A stretch of 64,000 bases of DNA from Prochlorococcus marinus XMU1410 (GTDB lineage Bacteria; Cyanobacteriota; Cyanobacteriia; PCC-6307; Cyanobiaceae), in NCBI RefSeq assembly GCF_017696085.1, contig NZ_JAAORH010000001.1, forward strand, positions 186,001 through 250,000, read 5' to 3'. The position numbers and the translations under genes are program-made. Under the pieces are notes generated by a model. It ran no database searches and was not told the origin of the DNA. It saw nothing but the letters and a program-made list of their open reading frames with translations. Shown in pieces: positions 50,345-59,220 of this stretch. The number at the start of each line of letters is the position of its first letter. Position 1 is the first letter of the stretch.

Positions 50345-50649
50345 ATCCAGTTTTTTTGATTCAAAAAGAAAACTGAGTTTTGATTTTCTCTTATAAAATT
50401 TTCTTCGGTTTCTGTTAACGGTGCTTTATAAAGTTTAAAGTTTGTAATTATATAAGAAAGTGTTATTATTTTTTTTTCTGAATCTATTTCAATTGGATGA
50501 GTTGTTGAGCTACTGAATCCTCTGAAAATAATTATTTCTAATTGTTCTTTTTGATTTTCTTTTAGAATGAATCCCTCTAGTTTAAGTATCCTATCAGGTA
50601 TCTCGGAACTTATTTTTTCAAGACTATTTATTAAATCAATTTTTGCCAT
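50341..50649 (-). CDS. Small conserved cyanobacterial-type protein of unknown function
   Basis: With the ATG at 50649 the protein has 102 residues; the ATG nine codons upstream (50676) would overlap the preceding gene by 41 bases. It is soluble, with beta strands ([22 protein letters not shown], broken at its centre) and a THPIEID segment before a C-terminal helix. I cannot assign a function. The upstream membrane-protein gene ends 14 bases inside it, suggesting coupling. Confidence 0.65.
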   Translation of the reverse strand: MAKIDLINSLEKISSEIPDRILKLEGFILKENQKEQLEIIIFRGFSSSTTHPIEIDSEKKIITLSYIITNFKLYKAPLTETEENFIRENQNSVFFLNQKNWI

Positions 50650-51259
50650 CTTCTGAGAAGCAAGAGTTTCTTCCATTTTTAGGTAATTTGATTATTAACC
50701 ATTGAATAAGGCCTAAAATATAGAATAATAATGAAAAAAATCCTAAGAATTTTGATATCGGCTGGGTAAAGTTAGCTCCAAAGAAAAAATTAAATAAATT
50801 TTTAATAATAATGTATAAATTTGAAGAAGGTTGAAGCCATATTGCACAAGCATCTGAATTAATAAAAGAAAAGCAGTTGAAGTTTTTTAAACTCTGAATA
50901 AAGAAATTGAGAGATATAAAAGTTATCGTCCATCTCCATATTTTTGTCGTTGTTGTAAGGGAGTAAGAAAAATCATATTCTCTTAATTCATCATTAATAT
51001 CGTTCCAAAACCAAACTGAAGCTGTTATTAATAATGTTGAAATATTTGTTATCACAAGAGCATAATTATATTTTCCTATTAAAAGTAGAAGGCTTATAAA
51101 AAATAAAAGGGAGACTTTCCAATAAATTGATAGAAGTTTAATAACTGCTTTATTTCTTTTTTTAATTGACCATAAGGATAGAGTAACAGGAATACCAATA
51201 AGGCAAATAATTGAAAGTTGAAAGGATACCCAAATAGAAAGTTGATTAAAAACGTTCAA
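50636..51259 (-). CDS. Polytopic membrane protein, probably DUF3177
   Basis: A 207-residue protein with five or six hydrophobic helices. The first helices with SLWSIKKRNKAVIKLLSIYWKV (broken at its centre) resemble the cyanobacterial DUF3177 family; function unknown. It contains two cysteines in a predicted loop (FNCFSFINSDACAIW). It overlaps the following small gene by 14 bases. It is divergent from trmB across 122 bp. Confidence 0.65.
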   Translation of the reverse strand: MNVFNQLSIWVSFQLSIICLIGIPVTLSLWSIKKRNKAVIKLLSIYWKVSLLFFISLLLLIGKYNYALVITNISTLLITASVWFWNDINDELREYDFSYSLTTTTKIWRWTITFISLNFFIQSLKNFNCFSFINSDACAIWLQPSSNLYIIIKNLFNFFFGANFTQPISKFLGFFSLLFYILGLIQWLIIKLPKNGRNSCFSEDGKN

Positions 51260-51381
51260 AACTTTTTCTTTTTAAACACATAATAATTAAACATCAAACT
51301 GTTACTTTTGAACTTACTATTGTCATAGTTATGAATATTATGCATCCTTATATTATTGCCTAGGAATATATTGATAATTGT

Positions 51382-52011
51382 ATGAGACAGCATGTTAATC
51401 CCCTAAGTAGTAATTTTAATCAAATTGAGAGAATACCTTCTTTGAGCGAAATGTTTTGTGATTCTAAATTGAACCTACATTTGGATATAGGTTGTGCTTC
51501 TGGTGAGTTTCTATTTGATTTGGCTTTAGTTAATAACAGTTGGAATTATTTAGGAATTGAAATCCGTGAGAAATTAGTCAAAAATGCTAAATTAAAAGTT
51601 ATTGAAAGAGAAATCAAAAATCTATATTTTATATTTGGTAATGCTAATAATATTTTGAATGATGTTCAAAATAAATTTATTATCAAAAATCTAAAAAGTA
51701 TTTCTTTTAATTTTCCTGATCCTTGGTTTAAAAAGAGGCATTATAAAAGGCGTGTAATTCAGCAAGGATTTATCAATATGCTCTCAAATTCGTTGCAAAA
51801 AGGCACCCTAATTTTTATAAAAACAGATGTAAAGGATTTATTCGATTATATGGATTGCACTATATCGAGTAATTTTCATTTTAAAACAATAGATAAAAAA
51901 GATTTTAATTGTTCCGAAAGTTTTAATCCAATTAAAGTTAAAACTGATAGGGAAAAGTATGTAATTGTTAACCAACTTGATATTTATGAAAAAATTTATA
52001 TAAAAATTTAA
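51382..52011 (+). CDS. trmB: tRNA (guanine-N7)-methyltransferase
   Basis: Methylates G46 of the tRNA variable loop using S-adenosylmethionine. The 209 residues have the SAM motif [10 protein letters not shown], the LGIEIREKL block that follows, the signature [15 protein letters not shown] and a late KTDREKY motif. All fit TrmB. It ends one base before the convergent glmM. Confidence 0.94.
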   Translation: MRQHVNPLSSNFNQIERIPSLSEMFCDSKLNLHLDIGCASGEFLFDLALVNNSWNYLGIEIREKLVKNAKLKVIEREIKNLYFIFGNANNILNDVQNKFIIKNLKSISFNFPDPWFKKRHYKRRVIQQGFINMLSNSLQKGTLIFIKTDVKDLFDYMDCTISSNFHFKTIDKKDFNCSESFNPIKVKTDREKYVIVNQLDIYEKIYIKI

Positions 52012-52012
52012 T

Positions 52013-53371
52013 TCATCGTCGATTTGTTATTTTATCAATTTCTAAAAAGAGTTTGTTGGTTATTTCTTTTGATAAAGAATCAACTTTGTTATGGTTTTTG
52101 GCCTCAATTAGAACTCTCATAACCGGTTCTGTACCGCTAGGCCTTATATAAACTCTACAATTATCCGAATATATTTCCTGAATATTTTTTATAGATTCAT
52201 CAATTAAGATTTTGTTTTTTGAATTTAATTTATTAATATTAAAATTTAGATTGATATTGGTTAGTTTTTGAGGAAAAGGTTCGAAACTACTTTTAAGCCA
52301 ATCATTTAAATTAATATTTTTCTTTTTACAAAATTTAGAAATTTGAAGTGCAGTCAATATCCCATCTCCAGAAAAGTTATTAATTTTTGAAAGTATATGA
52401 CCTGACTGCTCACCTCCTAAAACTGCTCCTTTTTCCTTAATTGCGTCATGCACATGTTTATCTCCTACATTAGTTCTATATAAAATTCCTCCAATTTTCT
52501 TCCAGGCCTTTTCAAAACCTAAGTTCGCCATTTGCGTTGATATTAGTAAATTATTTGTGAGAATTTTTTGTTCCAAAAGTTCTCTACCCCAAAGAAAAAG
52601 AATGTGATCTCCATCTAAAACATTCCCTTTTGAATCTATGCCAATTACTCTATCAGCATCCCCATCGAAGCTAAAACCCATATCTGCAGGACTCTCTCTT
52701 AATGCTTTTTTTAATGGTTCGAGGTTAGTAGAACCACAATTCAAATTAATTTTCAACCCATTTTTAGAGTTATTGATAACTCTTACATCAGCACCAAGAG
52801 ATTGAAAAATATTTTTTGCGCAGGTTGCTGCTGATCCATAGCATGTGTCTAATATTATTCTCAACCCGCTTAGGTTTTCTCCACCCATTGTTTGGATTAG
52901 GCTTTTGATGTAAATATCGATGAGGTCTTTATTTGTATTTCGGGGGATCACTTTTTTAGGAACTGAGATATTGTGATTTGACTCTTCAATTAATTTTTGA
53001 ATTTTATTTTCAAAATATTTGGTAATTTTTTGACCATTATGATCAAAAATTTTTATTCCATTATATTCTGGCGGATTATGACTTGCAGATATCATGATCC
53101 CACTACTTAGGTTTTCTTGTTTGATTAAAAAAGGTATAGCTGGGGTAGGGCAGATTCCAAGATTTATAAATTTTTTACCACTATCGTTTATACCTTGAGT
53201 TATTGCCTGAAGTAGAATATCCCCACTAATCCTTGTATCTCTTCCTATTATTATTGGACTTTTATTCTCTAAGCTTGAACCTAAAGCGTATCCCACTTTA
53301 TAGGCTAGTGGATAGGTTATCTCTTCATTAAATCTTCCTCTTATTCCATCAGTTCCAAAGATTGATTGCAT
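52013..53371 (-). CDS. glmM: Phosphoglucosamine mutase
   Basis: Converts glucosamine-6-phosphate to glucosamine-1-phosphate for UDP-GlcNAc, and so for cell wall and lipopolysaccharide. The 452-residue protein has the N-terminal [11 protein letters not shown], the active-site phosphoserine loop [13 protein letters not shown], the metal loop DGDADR, the sugar-specificity loop GGEQSGH and the phosphate loop [11 protein letters not shown]. The TDGIRG and GEQSGH details favour GlmM over phosphomannomutase. Confidence 0.95.
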   Translation of the reverse strand: MQSIFGTDGIRGRFNEEITYPLAYKVGYALGSSLENKSPIIIGRDTRISGDILLQAITQGINDSGKKFINLGICPTPAIPFLIKQENLSSGIMISASHNPPEYNGIKIFDHNGQKITKYFENKIQKLIEESNHNISVPKKVIPRNTNKDLIDIYIKSLIQTMGGENLSGLRIILDTCYGSAATCAKNIFQSLGADVRVINNSKNGLKINLNCGSTNLEPLKKALRESPADMGFSFDGDADRVIGIDSKGNVLDGDHILFLWGRELLEQKILTNNLLISTQMANLGFEKAWKKIGGILYRTNVGDKHVHDAIKEKGAVLGGEQSGHILSKINNFSGDGILTALQISKFCKKKNINLNDWLKSSFEPFPQKLTNINLNFNINKLNSKNKILIDESIKNIQEIYSDNCRVYIRPSGTEPVMRVLIEAKNHNKVDSLSKEITNKLFLEIDKITNRR

Positions 53372-53480
53372 AATTAGATTTCAGGAATCAAAGAAATTTT
53401 GTTAATTATTCAGCTTTAGTTTATCAGTTGATTAAAAGCTTAAACTTTTAAATTCTCCTTATTTGTTTAACTTATTTAAA

Positions 53481-54053
53481 ATGTTTAAAGTAAGTAATAC
53501 CGCACAAGTGCAATCTGAGAGTCAAAAGCCAATTTTAAATACAAATCTAAAAACAATACTTATTTTGATTATATCTATTGTTATTGTTTCATTGCTTTTG
53601 TTTAGAAATTTATTTTTTAAATCAACTTATCTTCTAAAGAGTTTTGGAGAATTATCTGTTGACCCTGAAATAGCTTTTACAAATAATAAGCCTACATTTC
53701 TTGAATTTTATGCCGAGTGGTGTGAAGTTTGCAAAGAAATGGCTCCACAAGTTTCCGCTTTTAAAGATGAATACGAAAAAGATATTAATTTTGTTTTTTT
53801 AAATGTTGATAATCAAAAATGGGGTAATTACATCAAGAAGTTCGCCGTCAACGGGATTCCTCAAGTTAATCTTTTTGATAAAAAGGGTGATTTAATATCT
53901 ACTTTTATTGGTAAACAAGATGAAATAAAAATAAGAGAATCTATTAATAATTTAGAAAAAGAAGTGAAGCCCTATGAGGAAATTATTAATGCTGAATTTT
54001 CAACAATTCAAGAAAATAAAAATAATGAGGTTAATCCTCGTAGTCATGGATAA
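53481..54053 (+). CDS. txlA: Membrane-anchored thioredoxin, TxlA/HCF164 type
   Basis: A 190-residue protein with one membrane helix (about residues 25-45) followed by a thioredoxin domain with the active site WCEVC. TxlA and its plastid relative HCF164 are thylakoid thioredoxins facing the lumen, needed for cytochrome b6f assembly and lumenal thiol supply. I start it at ATG 53481; a TTG six codons earlier is possible. The C-terminal tail is acidic and ends RSHG. It converges with thyX, with a 3-bp gap. Confidence 0.87.
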   Translation: MFKVSNTAQVQSESQKPILNTNLKTILILIISIVIVSLLLFRNLFFKSTYLLKSFGELSVDPEIAFTNNKPTFLEFYAEWCEVCKEMAPQVSAFKDEYEKDINFVFLNVDNQKWGNYIKKFAVNGIPQVNLFDKKGDLISTFIGKQDEIKIRESINNLEKEVKPYEEIINAEFSTIQENKNNEVNPRSHG

Positions 54054-54056
54054 TTT

Positions 54057-54689
54057 TTACCATTCTAAAGATTTTGATACAATCGGAAAACATTGTTTAA
54101 AAATAGACTTGCATTTTTGGGCTATAGACTTGTGTTCTTTTTGAGTACCGTGAGCTGATCTTAAATGAATGTAATGGATCCACGATCTGCATGATCCAGA
54201 CATATATATTTTTGTTGGAGTTGCTAATGGTAAAACAAATCTCGCACATTCCTTTGCCACGCCTTCAGCAAGTAAATCTTCATATAATTTTGAAGCAGCC
54301 TGAAAATGTAAACCAATTTTTTCATTGAATCTTTTTTTTAATTCCTCAGGAAGGTCAGGAATTGAATTTTGCCTATTTTTAAAATCTTGACGTCTCAACT
54401 CTGGTAATGGGATATTACCCAATTGAGAACTATCTGCATATCTTTGGGAAAATTCCTGAAAAGTAAATGATCTATGCCTTAAGATCTGGGCAGCAATTCC
54501 TCTGTTAGTTTCTATTTGTAAAGTCATAAATGATTGTTCAAAAACACTCCAATGTTCATTTTTAATGCAATAACTCAATAATTTCGAATATTCCTCGTTT
54601 TCCTGATTTTTTGGATTACTGACTCTTGCGATGTAAGCCATTGTTTTTTCTGCATCAGGAGTTAGCGAAATTAGTTCAACTTTACTCAT
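54057..54689 (-). CDS. thyX: Flavin-dependent thymidylate synthase
   Basis: Makes dTMP from dUMP using methylenetetrahydrofolate and reduced FAD. The ThyX signature RHRSFTFQEFSQRY is intact (RHRxxSxxExSxR type, with T in the variable position). At 210 residues it is standard. It is directly downstream of dcd (1-bp gap), which deaminates dCTP towards dUMP, so the two form a short thymidylate pathway unit. Confidence 0.95.
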   Translation of the reverse strand: MSKVELISLTPDAEKTMAYIARVSNPKNQENEEYSKLLSYCIKNEHWSVFEQSFMTLQIETNRGIAAQILRHRSFTFQEFSQRYADSSQLGNIPLPELRRQDFKNRQNSIPDLPEELKKRFNEKIGLHFQAASKLYEDLLAEGVAKECARFVLPLATPTKIYMSGSCRSWIHYIHLRSAHGTQKEHKSIAQKCKSIFKQCFPIVSKSLEW

Positions 54690-54690
54690 G

Positions 54691-55284
54691 TTAGATTTTT
54701 GCTAAAGTCACTTTTTCTGGTTGGTTTTGATATTTACCTCTTCTATCTTCATAGGTTGTAGAGCATGGATCACCTTCAAAAAAGAGTAGTTGGCAAATAC
54801 CCTCTTCAGCATAAATTCTGCAATCTGCACCTGAACTATTACTAAACTCTAAAGTTAGATGACCTTCCCATCCTGCCTCTGCGGGTGTTGTATTAACAAT
54901 AATTCCTAGTCGTGCGTAAGTACTTTTGCCTATGCATATTACAGTTATATTTTCTGGTACTTTCATCTTTTCTAAAGCCACTCCTAATCCATAGGAGTGG
55001 GCGGGAAGAATAAAAAAGTCTCCATCATTATCATGGTGAAGAAGAGTTTTTTCTAAGTTGTTAGGATTAAACTTTTTGGGATTCATCACAGTACCAGGTA
55101 TATGTCTGAAAATTAGGAATTCTTTTGATGAAAGTCTTAAATCATAGCCATAGGAGGAACATCCGTAACTCAAAACTGGCTTTTGTTTATTGTCAGGCTC
55201 AAGATGCCTCACTAAATTAGATTGAAAGGGCTTGATCATTCCTTCCGAGGCTTTTTGATTTATCCAAAGATCATTTTTTAGCAT
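54691..55284 (-). CDS. dcd: dCTP deaminase
   Basis: Deaminates dCTP to dUTP, feeding dUMP to ThyX. The 197-residue protein has the motif IGKSTYARLGIIVNTTPAEAGWEG (broken around its centre), including the catalytic glutamate in AEAGWEGH, and a beta-rich trimeric fold pattern shared with dUTPase. No dUTPase-specific ending is seen. It lies between the CobO-like gene (4-bp gap) and thyX. Confidence 0.94.
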   Translation of the reverse strand: MLKNDLWINQKASEGMIKPFQSNLVRHLEPDNKQKPVLSYGCSSYGYDLRLSSKEFLIFRHIPGTVMNPKKFNPNNLEKTLLHHDNDGDFFILPAHSYGLGVALEKMKVPENITVICIGKSTYARLGIIVNTTPAEAGWEGHLTLEFSNSSGADCRIYAEEGICQLLFFEGDPCSTTYEDRRGKYQNQPEKVTLAKI

Positions 55285-55288
55285 TGTT

Positions 55289-55870
55289 TTATGAGCGAAG
55301 TTCGGTAATTTGGTTGGCCATTAATAATAGATCTTTAGGGATATCTGTACCAGTAAGGATTACATCTCCTGATATAAATCGGCTTTCAAGTGTTGAAATC
55401 AAATCATCTTTATCAATAATTTTCATTTCAATAGCTAAAAAAATTTCATCAAGTATTATTTGATCATTATCTCCAGACTGTAGTTCATTTTTACAAAAAT
55501 TCCATAATTCAAAAGTAGATTCATAAATAGATTTTTTTAAATTTTCATTATTTTCAATTTCTTCAGGATTGTATTGATCAAAGGAATGTGATGATCTTAC
55601 CCAGGTTAAATTACCGCATAACTTTACTGGATTATCAACTCCTTGTTTTACTCCTCCTTTCATGAATTGTATTAAGAGCACTTTTCTGCCAAGAGCAGCA
55701 TTTCTTAGAGAGTCTCTAATGATAGATGGATAGCTTCCTCTATATGAAGATTTATAGATTTGGATTTGTCCGTTTTGTTTAATTTTTTTTGCGTTAATTT
55801 CGTTAGTAGTATTTATATTTACAACTTCAAGATTATTTTTTGAATAAATATGGGATGAACTAATTACCAT
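55289..55870 (-). CDS. CobO/BtuR-family protein with degenerate P-loop
   Basis: A 193-residue protein that aligns with cob(I)alamin adenosyltransferases of the CobO/BtuR group: the GQIQIY strand, the ALGRKVLLIQFMKGG segment and a Walker B-like IILDEIFLAIEM. The ATP-binding GNGKGKTT loop is gone; residues 40-48 read KSSYRGSYP, without the essential lysine and threonine. ATP binding by the usual route is therefore doubtful, and the function may have changed. It heads the dcd-thyX run and is divergent from ntcA over a 199-bp spacer with a nested palindrome. Confidence 0.75.
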   Translation of the reverse strand: MVISSSHIYSKNNLEVVNINTTNEINAKKIKQNGQIQIYKSSYRGSYPSIIRDSLRNAALGRKVLLIQFMKGGVKQGVDNPVKLCGNLTWVRSSHSFDQYNPEEIENNENLKKSIYESTFELWNFCKNELQSGDNDQIILDEIFLAIEMKIIDKDDLISTLESRFISGDVILTGTDIPKDLLLMANQITELRS

Positions 55871-55888
55871 TATTTAGATTCTTTCTAC

Positions 55889-55921
55889 ATGCAGTATAAT
55901 TAGGATCTAATCACACTGCAT
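55889..55921. repeat. Nested palindrome between the CobO-like gene and ntcA
   Basis: Outer arms ATGCAGT (55889-55895) and ACTGCAT (55915-55921) enclose inner arms ATTAG and CTAAT around a three-base GAT centre; the spacers are three bases on each side. TATACT on the minus strand within it (about 55894-55899) fits a -10 box for the CobO-like gene. It looks like an operator or a structured leader. Confidence 0.6.
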
Positions 55922-56007
55922 ATAGTGTAATTTTACTTAAAAAAGGGTTAAGCAAGTGGAAAATGACTGAAAAGGGTTAATTGATAAACTAATAAGAATT
56001 GAAAATT

Positions 56008-56049
56008 GTTACTGTTGATACAAGATATTTTAGAGTGGCTCCTTAAATT
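56008..56049 (+). promoter_or_regulatory. NtcA-type activated promoter of ntcA (GTT-N8-TAC, N22, TAAATT)
   Basis: GTT-N8-TAC (56008-56021) differs by one base from the NtcA consensus GTA-N8-TAC. Exactly 22 bases later comes TAAATT (56044-56049), matching the TAN3T -10 box. This is the classical class II NtcA layout and suggests that NtcA activates its own gene. Confidence 0.65.
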
Positions 56050-56069
56050 TTTTAATAGTCAAGATATTT

Positions 56070-56804
56070 ATGATACCTGCTTCTCAAGGATTCAACCGCT
56101 TTAGTCCGCAACAGTCAGGACAAAGTAAAATTAACTCTGTTGGAGAACGTTTTCCAATCAATAGAACTTTAATGGAAGTTATTAAAGGTCTTGATGGTGC
56201 AAGCACAGAAATGGTTGAGAGATCTAAAACAATATTTTTCCCTGGAGACCCTGCTGAAAGAGTTTATCTTATAAGAAGAGGAGCAGTAAGACTTTCAAGA
56301 GTTTATGAGTCAGGTGAAGAAATAACTGTTGCTCTTTTAAGAGAGAATAGTCTCTTTGGTGTTTTATCTCTCTTAACAGGCCATAGATCTGATCGCTTTT
56401 ATCATGCTATAGCATTCACAAGAGTTGAAATGATAACAGCACCTGCAAATTCTGTTTTAAGAGCTATAGAGGAAGATGCATCAGTCGGTTTATTACTGTT
56501 ACAGGGGCTTTCAAGTAGGATCCTGCAAACTGAAACAATGATAGAAACTCTTACACATAGAGATATGTCTTCTCGTTTAGTAAGTTTTTTAATGGTTCTT
56601 TGTAGAGACTTTGGAGTTGCAGGTGAAAAAGGGATTACAATAGACCTAAGGCTTTCACATCAGGCAATTGCTGAAGCTATTGGTTCTACAAGAGTAACTA
56701 TTACAAGATTGTTGGGAGATTTAAAGGATTCAGGACTTCTTAATATTGAAAGAAAAAAGATTACAGTGTTCGATCCAATTGCTCTTGCAAAAAGGTTTAA
56801 TTGA
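56070..56804 (+). CDS. ntcA: Global nitrogen regulator NtcA (CRP/FNR family)
   Basis: Dimeric activator that senses 2-oxoglutarate with help from PipX and switches on ammonium, urea and glutamine synthetase genes under nitrogen limitation. The 244 residues include the cyclic-nucleotide-like domain with [20 protein letters not shown] and the HTH_CRP domain with [21 protein letters not shown]. It is longer at the N-terminus than the 222-residue freshwater form, as far as I know a feature of marine picocyanobacteria. Its promoter carries an NtcA-like box. Confidence 0.98.
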   Translation: MIPASQGFNRFSPQQSGQSKINSVGERFPINRTLMEVIKGLDGASTEMVERSKTIFFPGDPAERVYLIRRGAVRLSRVYESGEEITVALLRENSLFGVLSLLTGHRSDRFYHAIAFTRVEMITAPANSVLRAIEEDASVGLLLLQGLSSRILQTETMIETLTHRDMSSRLVSFLMVLCRDFGVAGEKGITIDLRLSHQAIAEAIGSTRVTITRLLGDLKDSGLLNIERKKITVFDPIALAKRFN

Positions 56805-56843
56805 TTCATTATAAATTATTATGTATAGAGTGTATGCAAAAGT

Positions 56844-57809
56844 GTGGCTTGGATTTTAATTGTTTTTTTAATATTGCTAGGGGGATTAATTGCACCATTT
56901 GGGGATATTCTTGGAACAAAAATTGGTAAAGCAAGATTTAGTATCCTAAAATTAAGACCAAAAAAAACAGCAACTATAATAACCATAATTACTGGTGGGT
57001 TTATTAGTTCAATATCTATAGGGTTATTGATCTTAGTTAGTGAAGAATTCAGACAAAGGCTTTTTATTGATATTCCTTTTTTGCAAAAAACTTTAGATGA
57101 AAGTAAAAAGGCCTTAATCCCGCTACAGCAAGAAAGAAAGGAACTTGAAGGTAAAATTATTCAAAAAGAAAAGGAGTTAAATCAATTAAAAAATAATATT
57201 AAAGTATTTAGGAGAGGAAATGTTGTTATTAAAAGGGGACAAACTTTATTTATTGCTGAGGTCAATCCCAGCTCGGATATAAAACTAGATTTAACAAAAA
57301 TCTATAATGAAGCTGATAAATTTGTTAGGAAAATTGTTATCCCAATTAATAAAGAAGCAAAGAATATTCTTTTATGGAGGCCTAGTGATCTTACAAAAAT
57401 TGAGACAATAGCTGCTCGAGGTGGTAACTGGATTTTATTAATAAAATCAGCAACAAATGTTTTAAAAGGCGATAATTACGTTTTTGTATCTCCTGAATTA
57501 TTAGAGAATAAATTTATAGTCAAAAAAGGGGATATTATTACAAGTTCAACCCTGGGAGAAAGTGATTTAAATCTTAAATCAATAAATTTAAAAATTAAAT
57601 CATTGCTTAGAGAAACAAGGGATGAAATTAAGTCAAAAGGATCACAAGTGAGTGAAATTAATACAAGAGGAAATTTTGTAAAAAAAATTAGAGACTTTCT
57701 TCAAGAAAATCAAAATATTAAATTTAAGTTAGAAGTAATATCTTTAAGGGATAGTAAAACTGTAGAACCCATAGTCGTTGAAATTAATATTTTAAAGATT
57801 TCATCTTAA
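56844..57809 (+). CDS. DUF3084 membrane-anchored protein
   Basis: A 321-residue protein with two N-terminal membrane helices (residues 2-22 and about 42-66), a coiled coil (about 82-122) and a soluble C-terminal domain. The GTKIGKARFSILKLRPKKTA loop between the helices is typical of DUF3084, conserved in cyanobacteria with unknown function. The start is GTG at 56844. The next gene starts on the base after its stop, so the two are tightly coupled. Confidence 0.8.
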   Translation: MAWILIVFLILLGGLIAPFGDILGTKIGKARFSILKLRPKKTATIITIITGGFISSISIGLLILVSEEFRQRLFIDIPFLQKTLDESKKALIPLQQERKELEGKIIQKEKELNQLKNNIKVFRRGNVVIKRGQTLFIAEVNPSSDIKLDLTKIYNEADKFVRKIVIPINKEAKNILLWRPSDLTKIETIAARGGNWILLIKSATNVLKGDNYVFVSPELLENKFIVKKGDIITSSTLGESDLNLKSINLKIKSLLRETRDEIKSKGSQVSEINTRGNFVKKIRDFLQENQNIKFKLEVISLRDSKTVEPIVVEINILKISS

Positions 57810-58247
57810 ATGTCTAAAGTAATAACTATTGATCCCGGAAAAAGTAAATGTGGCTTAGTCTTAGCTGAAATTACTGAAAAAAAAGTTTATAAAGCAATCA
57901 TTATTAAAAGTGAATTAATTGAGAATTATGTCAGAAATTTAATTACCGCTGAGGACATATCACAAATTATTATTGGCAATGGTACCAAGAGTTTAGAAAT
58001 CATAGATAAACTAGATTTTTTTAAAAAAGAAATAATAATTTTTGAGGAAAAAAATACTACCTTCAGGGCTAAAGCAAGATATTTCGAGCTTTTCCCAATT
58101 AGTGGTCTGAAGTCTTTAATTCCTAGAGAGGTTTTTATTCTTAATAAAAACCTTGATGCGATATCAGCTTTGATAATTTTAGAAGATTATTGCAAAATTA
58201 AGTTTACTTTGAATCAAAATATAGATTTTAAAACTTGGCTGAAATAG
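57810..58247 (+). CDS. RNase H-fold protein, YqgF/RuvC-like
   Basis: A 145-residue protein with the pattern of a Holliday-junction resolvase-like nuclease: D8 in TIDPGKSKCGLV, E80 in FEEKNTTFRAK (compare DERxTT of YqgF) and D116 in NLDAISALIIL. The full acidic triad implies catalytic ability. YqgF processes the 16S rRNA 5' end in bacteria; this protein is a divergent relative and may act on another nucleic acid. It starts directly after the DUF3084 stop and its last 20 bases overlap the convergent DUF3146 gene. Confidence 0.7.
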   Translation: MSKVITIDPGKSKCGLVLAEITEKKVYKAIIIKSELIENYVRNLITAEDISQIIIGNGTKSLEIIDKLDFFKKEIIIFEEKNTTFRAKARYFELFPISGLKSLIPREVFILNKNLDAISALIILEDYCKIKFTLNQNIDFKTWLK

Positions 58248-58485
58248 TTAATTTATATTCATTCCCTGCTTCTAGTTCATAATCTTTTTTTAATAAAAAT
58301 CTCAATAATGAATCCTCAATTAATGCTCTTCCCAAAGGTGGATTTACCGTTAATAAACCTTTATGAAAAGACCATGTAAAAGTCCACTTAAATTGACTAG
58401 CTTCGACAACCCCTTGAATTTGCTTTTTTGAGAAGCTATATTCCTTAACACTTACATTGGCAATCGTTTCAGGTTTTGAACGCAT
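58228..58485 (-). CDS. Cyanobacterial DUF3146-like protein
   Basis: An 85-residue protein made mostly of beta strands, with FKWTFTWSFHKGLLTVNPPLGRALIEDSLLRFLL (broken at its centre) as its core. I associate this with DUF3146, a cyanobacterium-specific family of unknown function. It begins 3 bp after the pth stop on the same strand and overlaps the YqgF-like gene by 20 bases at the 3' end. Confidence 0.7.
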   Translation of the reverse strand: MRSKPETIANVSVKEYSFSKKQIQGVVEASQFKWTFTWSFHKGLLTVNPPLGRALIEDSLLRFLLKKDYELEAGNEYKLTISAKF

Positions 58486-58488
58486 TTC

Positions 58489-59091
58489 TTAAGGTTGATC
58501 TTTGTCAAAAGAATTTAATTCATTCATTATATATTCTTCTTTTTTAGTATTTAGTTTTTCGAGGGATCCTATCACTCTCTTGTACACTTTATCCAGTATT
58601 GATTTTTCTTCTAGAGAAATATTTCCTAGTACATGTGAAATAGTATTGAAATTATTTTTTCCTTTTTGTAGAGGAGGTGACCCAATACCAATTCTTATTC
58701 TCTTAAAGTTTTGTGTCTGCAATTTTTCAATGATGCTTTTAAGCCCGTTATGTCCACCTGAGCTTCCTTTTCTTCTAAATCTTATTTTTCCGAGGGGAAG
58801 ATCTTTATCATCAACTATTATGAAAATCTGATCTAAATTTATTTTGTACCAATCAACTATTGCTCGTACAGCATCACCACTGTTATTCATAAACGTATTT
58901 GGTAAAAATAACCTGAAAGTACAATTATTGATTTGAAATTCTGAGCAGGAACTTTTAAGTTTATCTTTTATTAGAAAATTTGAGTTATGTTTTTTTGAGA
59001 GTTTCTCAAGCAGTAAGAATCCAATATTATGCCTAGTTTTTGAATATTTTTTTCCAGGATTACCCAATCCAATTAGATATATTTCATTCAT
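58489..59091 (-). CDS. pth: Peptidyl-tRNA hydrolase
   Basis: Releases tRNA from peptidyl-tRNAs that drop off ribosomes. The 200 residues carry the N-terminal GLGNPGKKYSKTRHNIGF with the catalytic histidine, the substrate-side NTFMNNSG, the DDKDLPLG loop with the catalytic aspartate, and KGSSGGHNGLKSI. It is in a minus-strand run downstream of psbH, with a terminator hairpin between. Confidence 0.96.
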   Translation of the reverse strand: MNEIYLIGLGNPGKKYSKTRHNIGFLLLEKLSKKHNSNFLIKDKLKSSCSEFQINNCTFRLFLPNTFMNNSGDAVRAIVDWYKINLDQIFIIVDDKDLPLGKIRFRRKGSSGGHNGLKSIIEKLQTQNFKRIRIGIGSPPLQKGKNNFNTISHVLGNISLEEKSILDKVYKRVIGSLEKLNTKKEEYIMNELNSFDKDQP

Positions 59092-59155
59092 GATGTATTT
59101 CTAAATTCCTCTCATTGAGAATGATAAATATACAAACAAACTATAACCAAAAAAT

Positions 59156-59186
59156 AAAAATCCCTAATATTTTATTAGGGATTTTT
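59156..59186. terminator. Intrinsic terminator between psbH and pth
   Basis: A perfect 14-bp stem, AAAAATCCCTAATA with TATTAGGGATTTTT around a TTT loop. Read on the minus strand it ends psbH; its symmetry would also stop transcripts from the other side. Confidence 0.9.
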
Positions 59187-59220
59187 AGATTAAAAACAAC
59201 TTTAAAGGTTTTTCAGAAAT

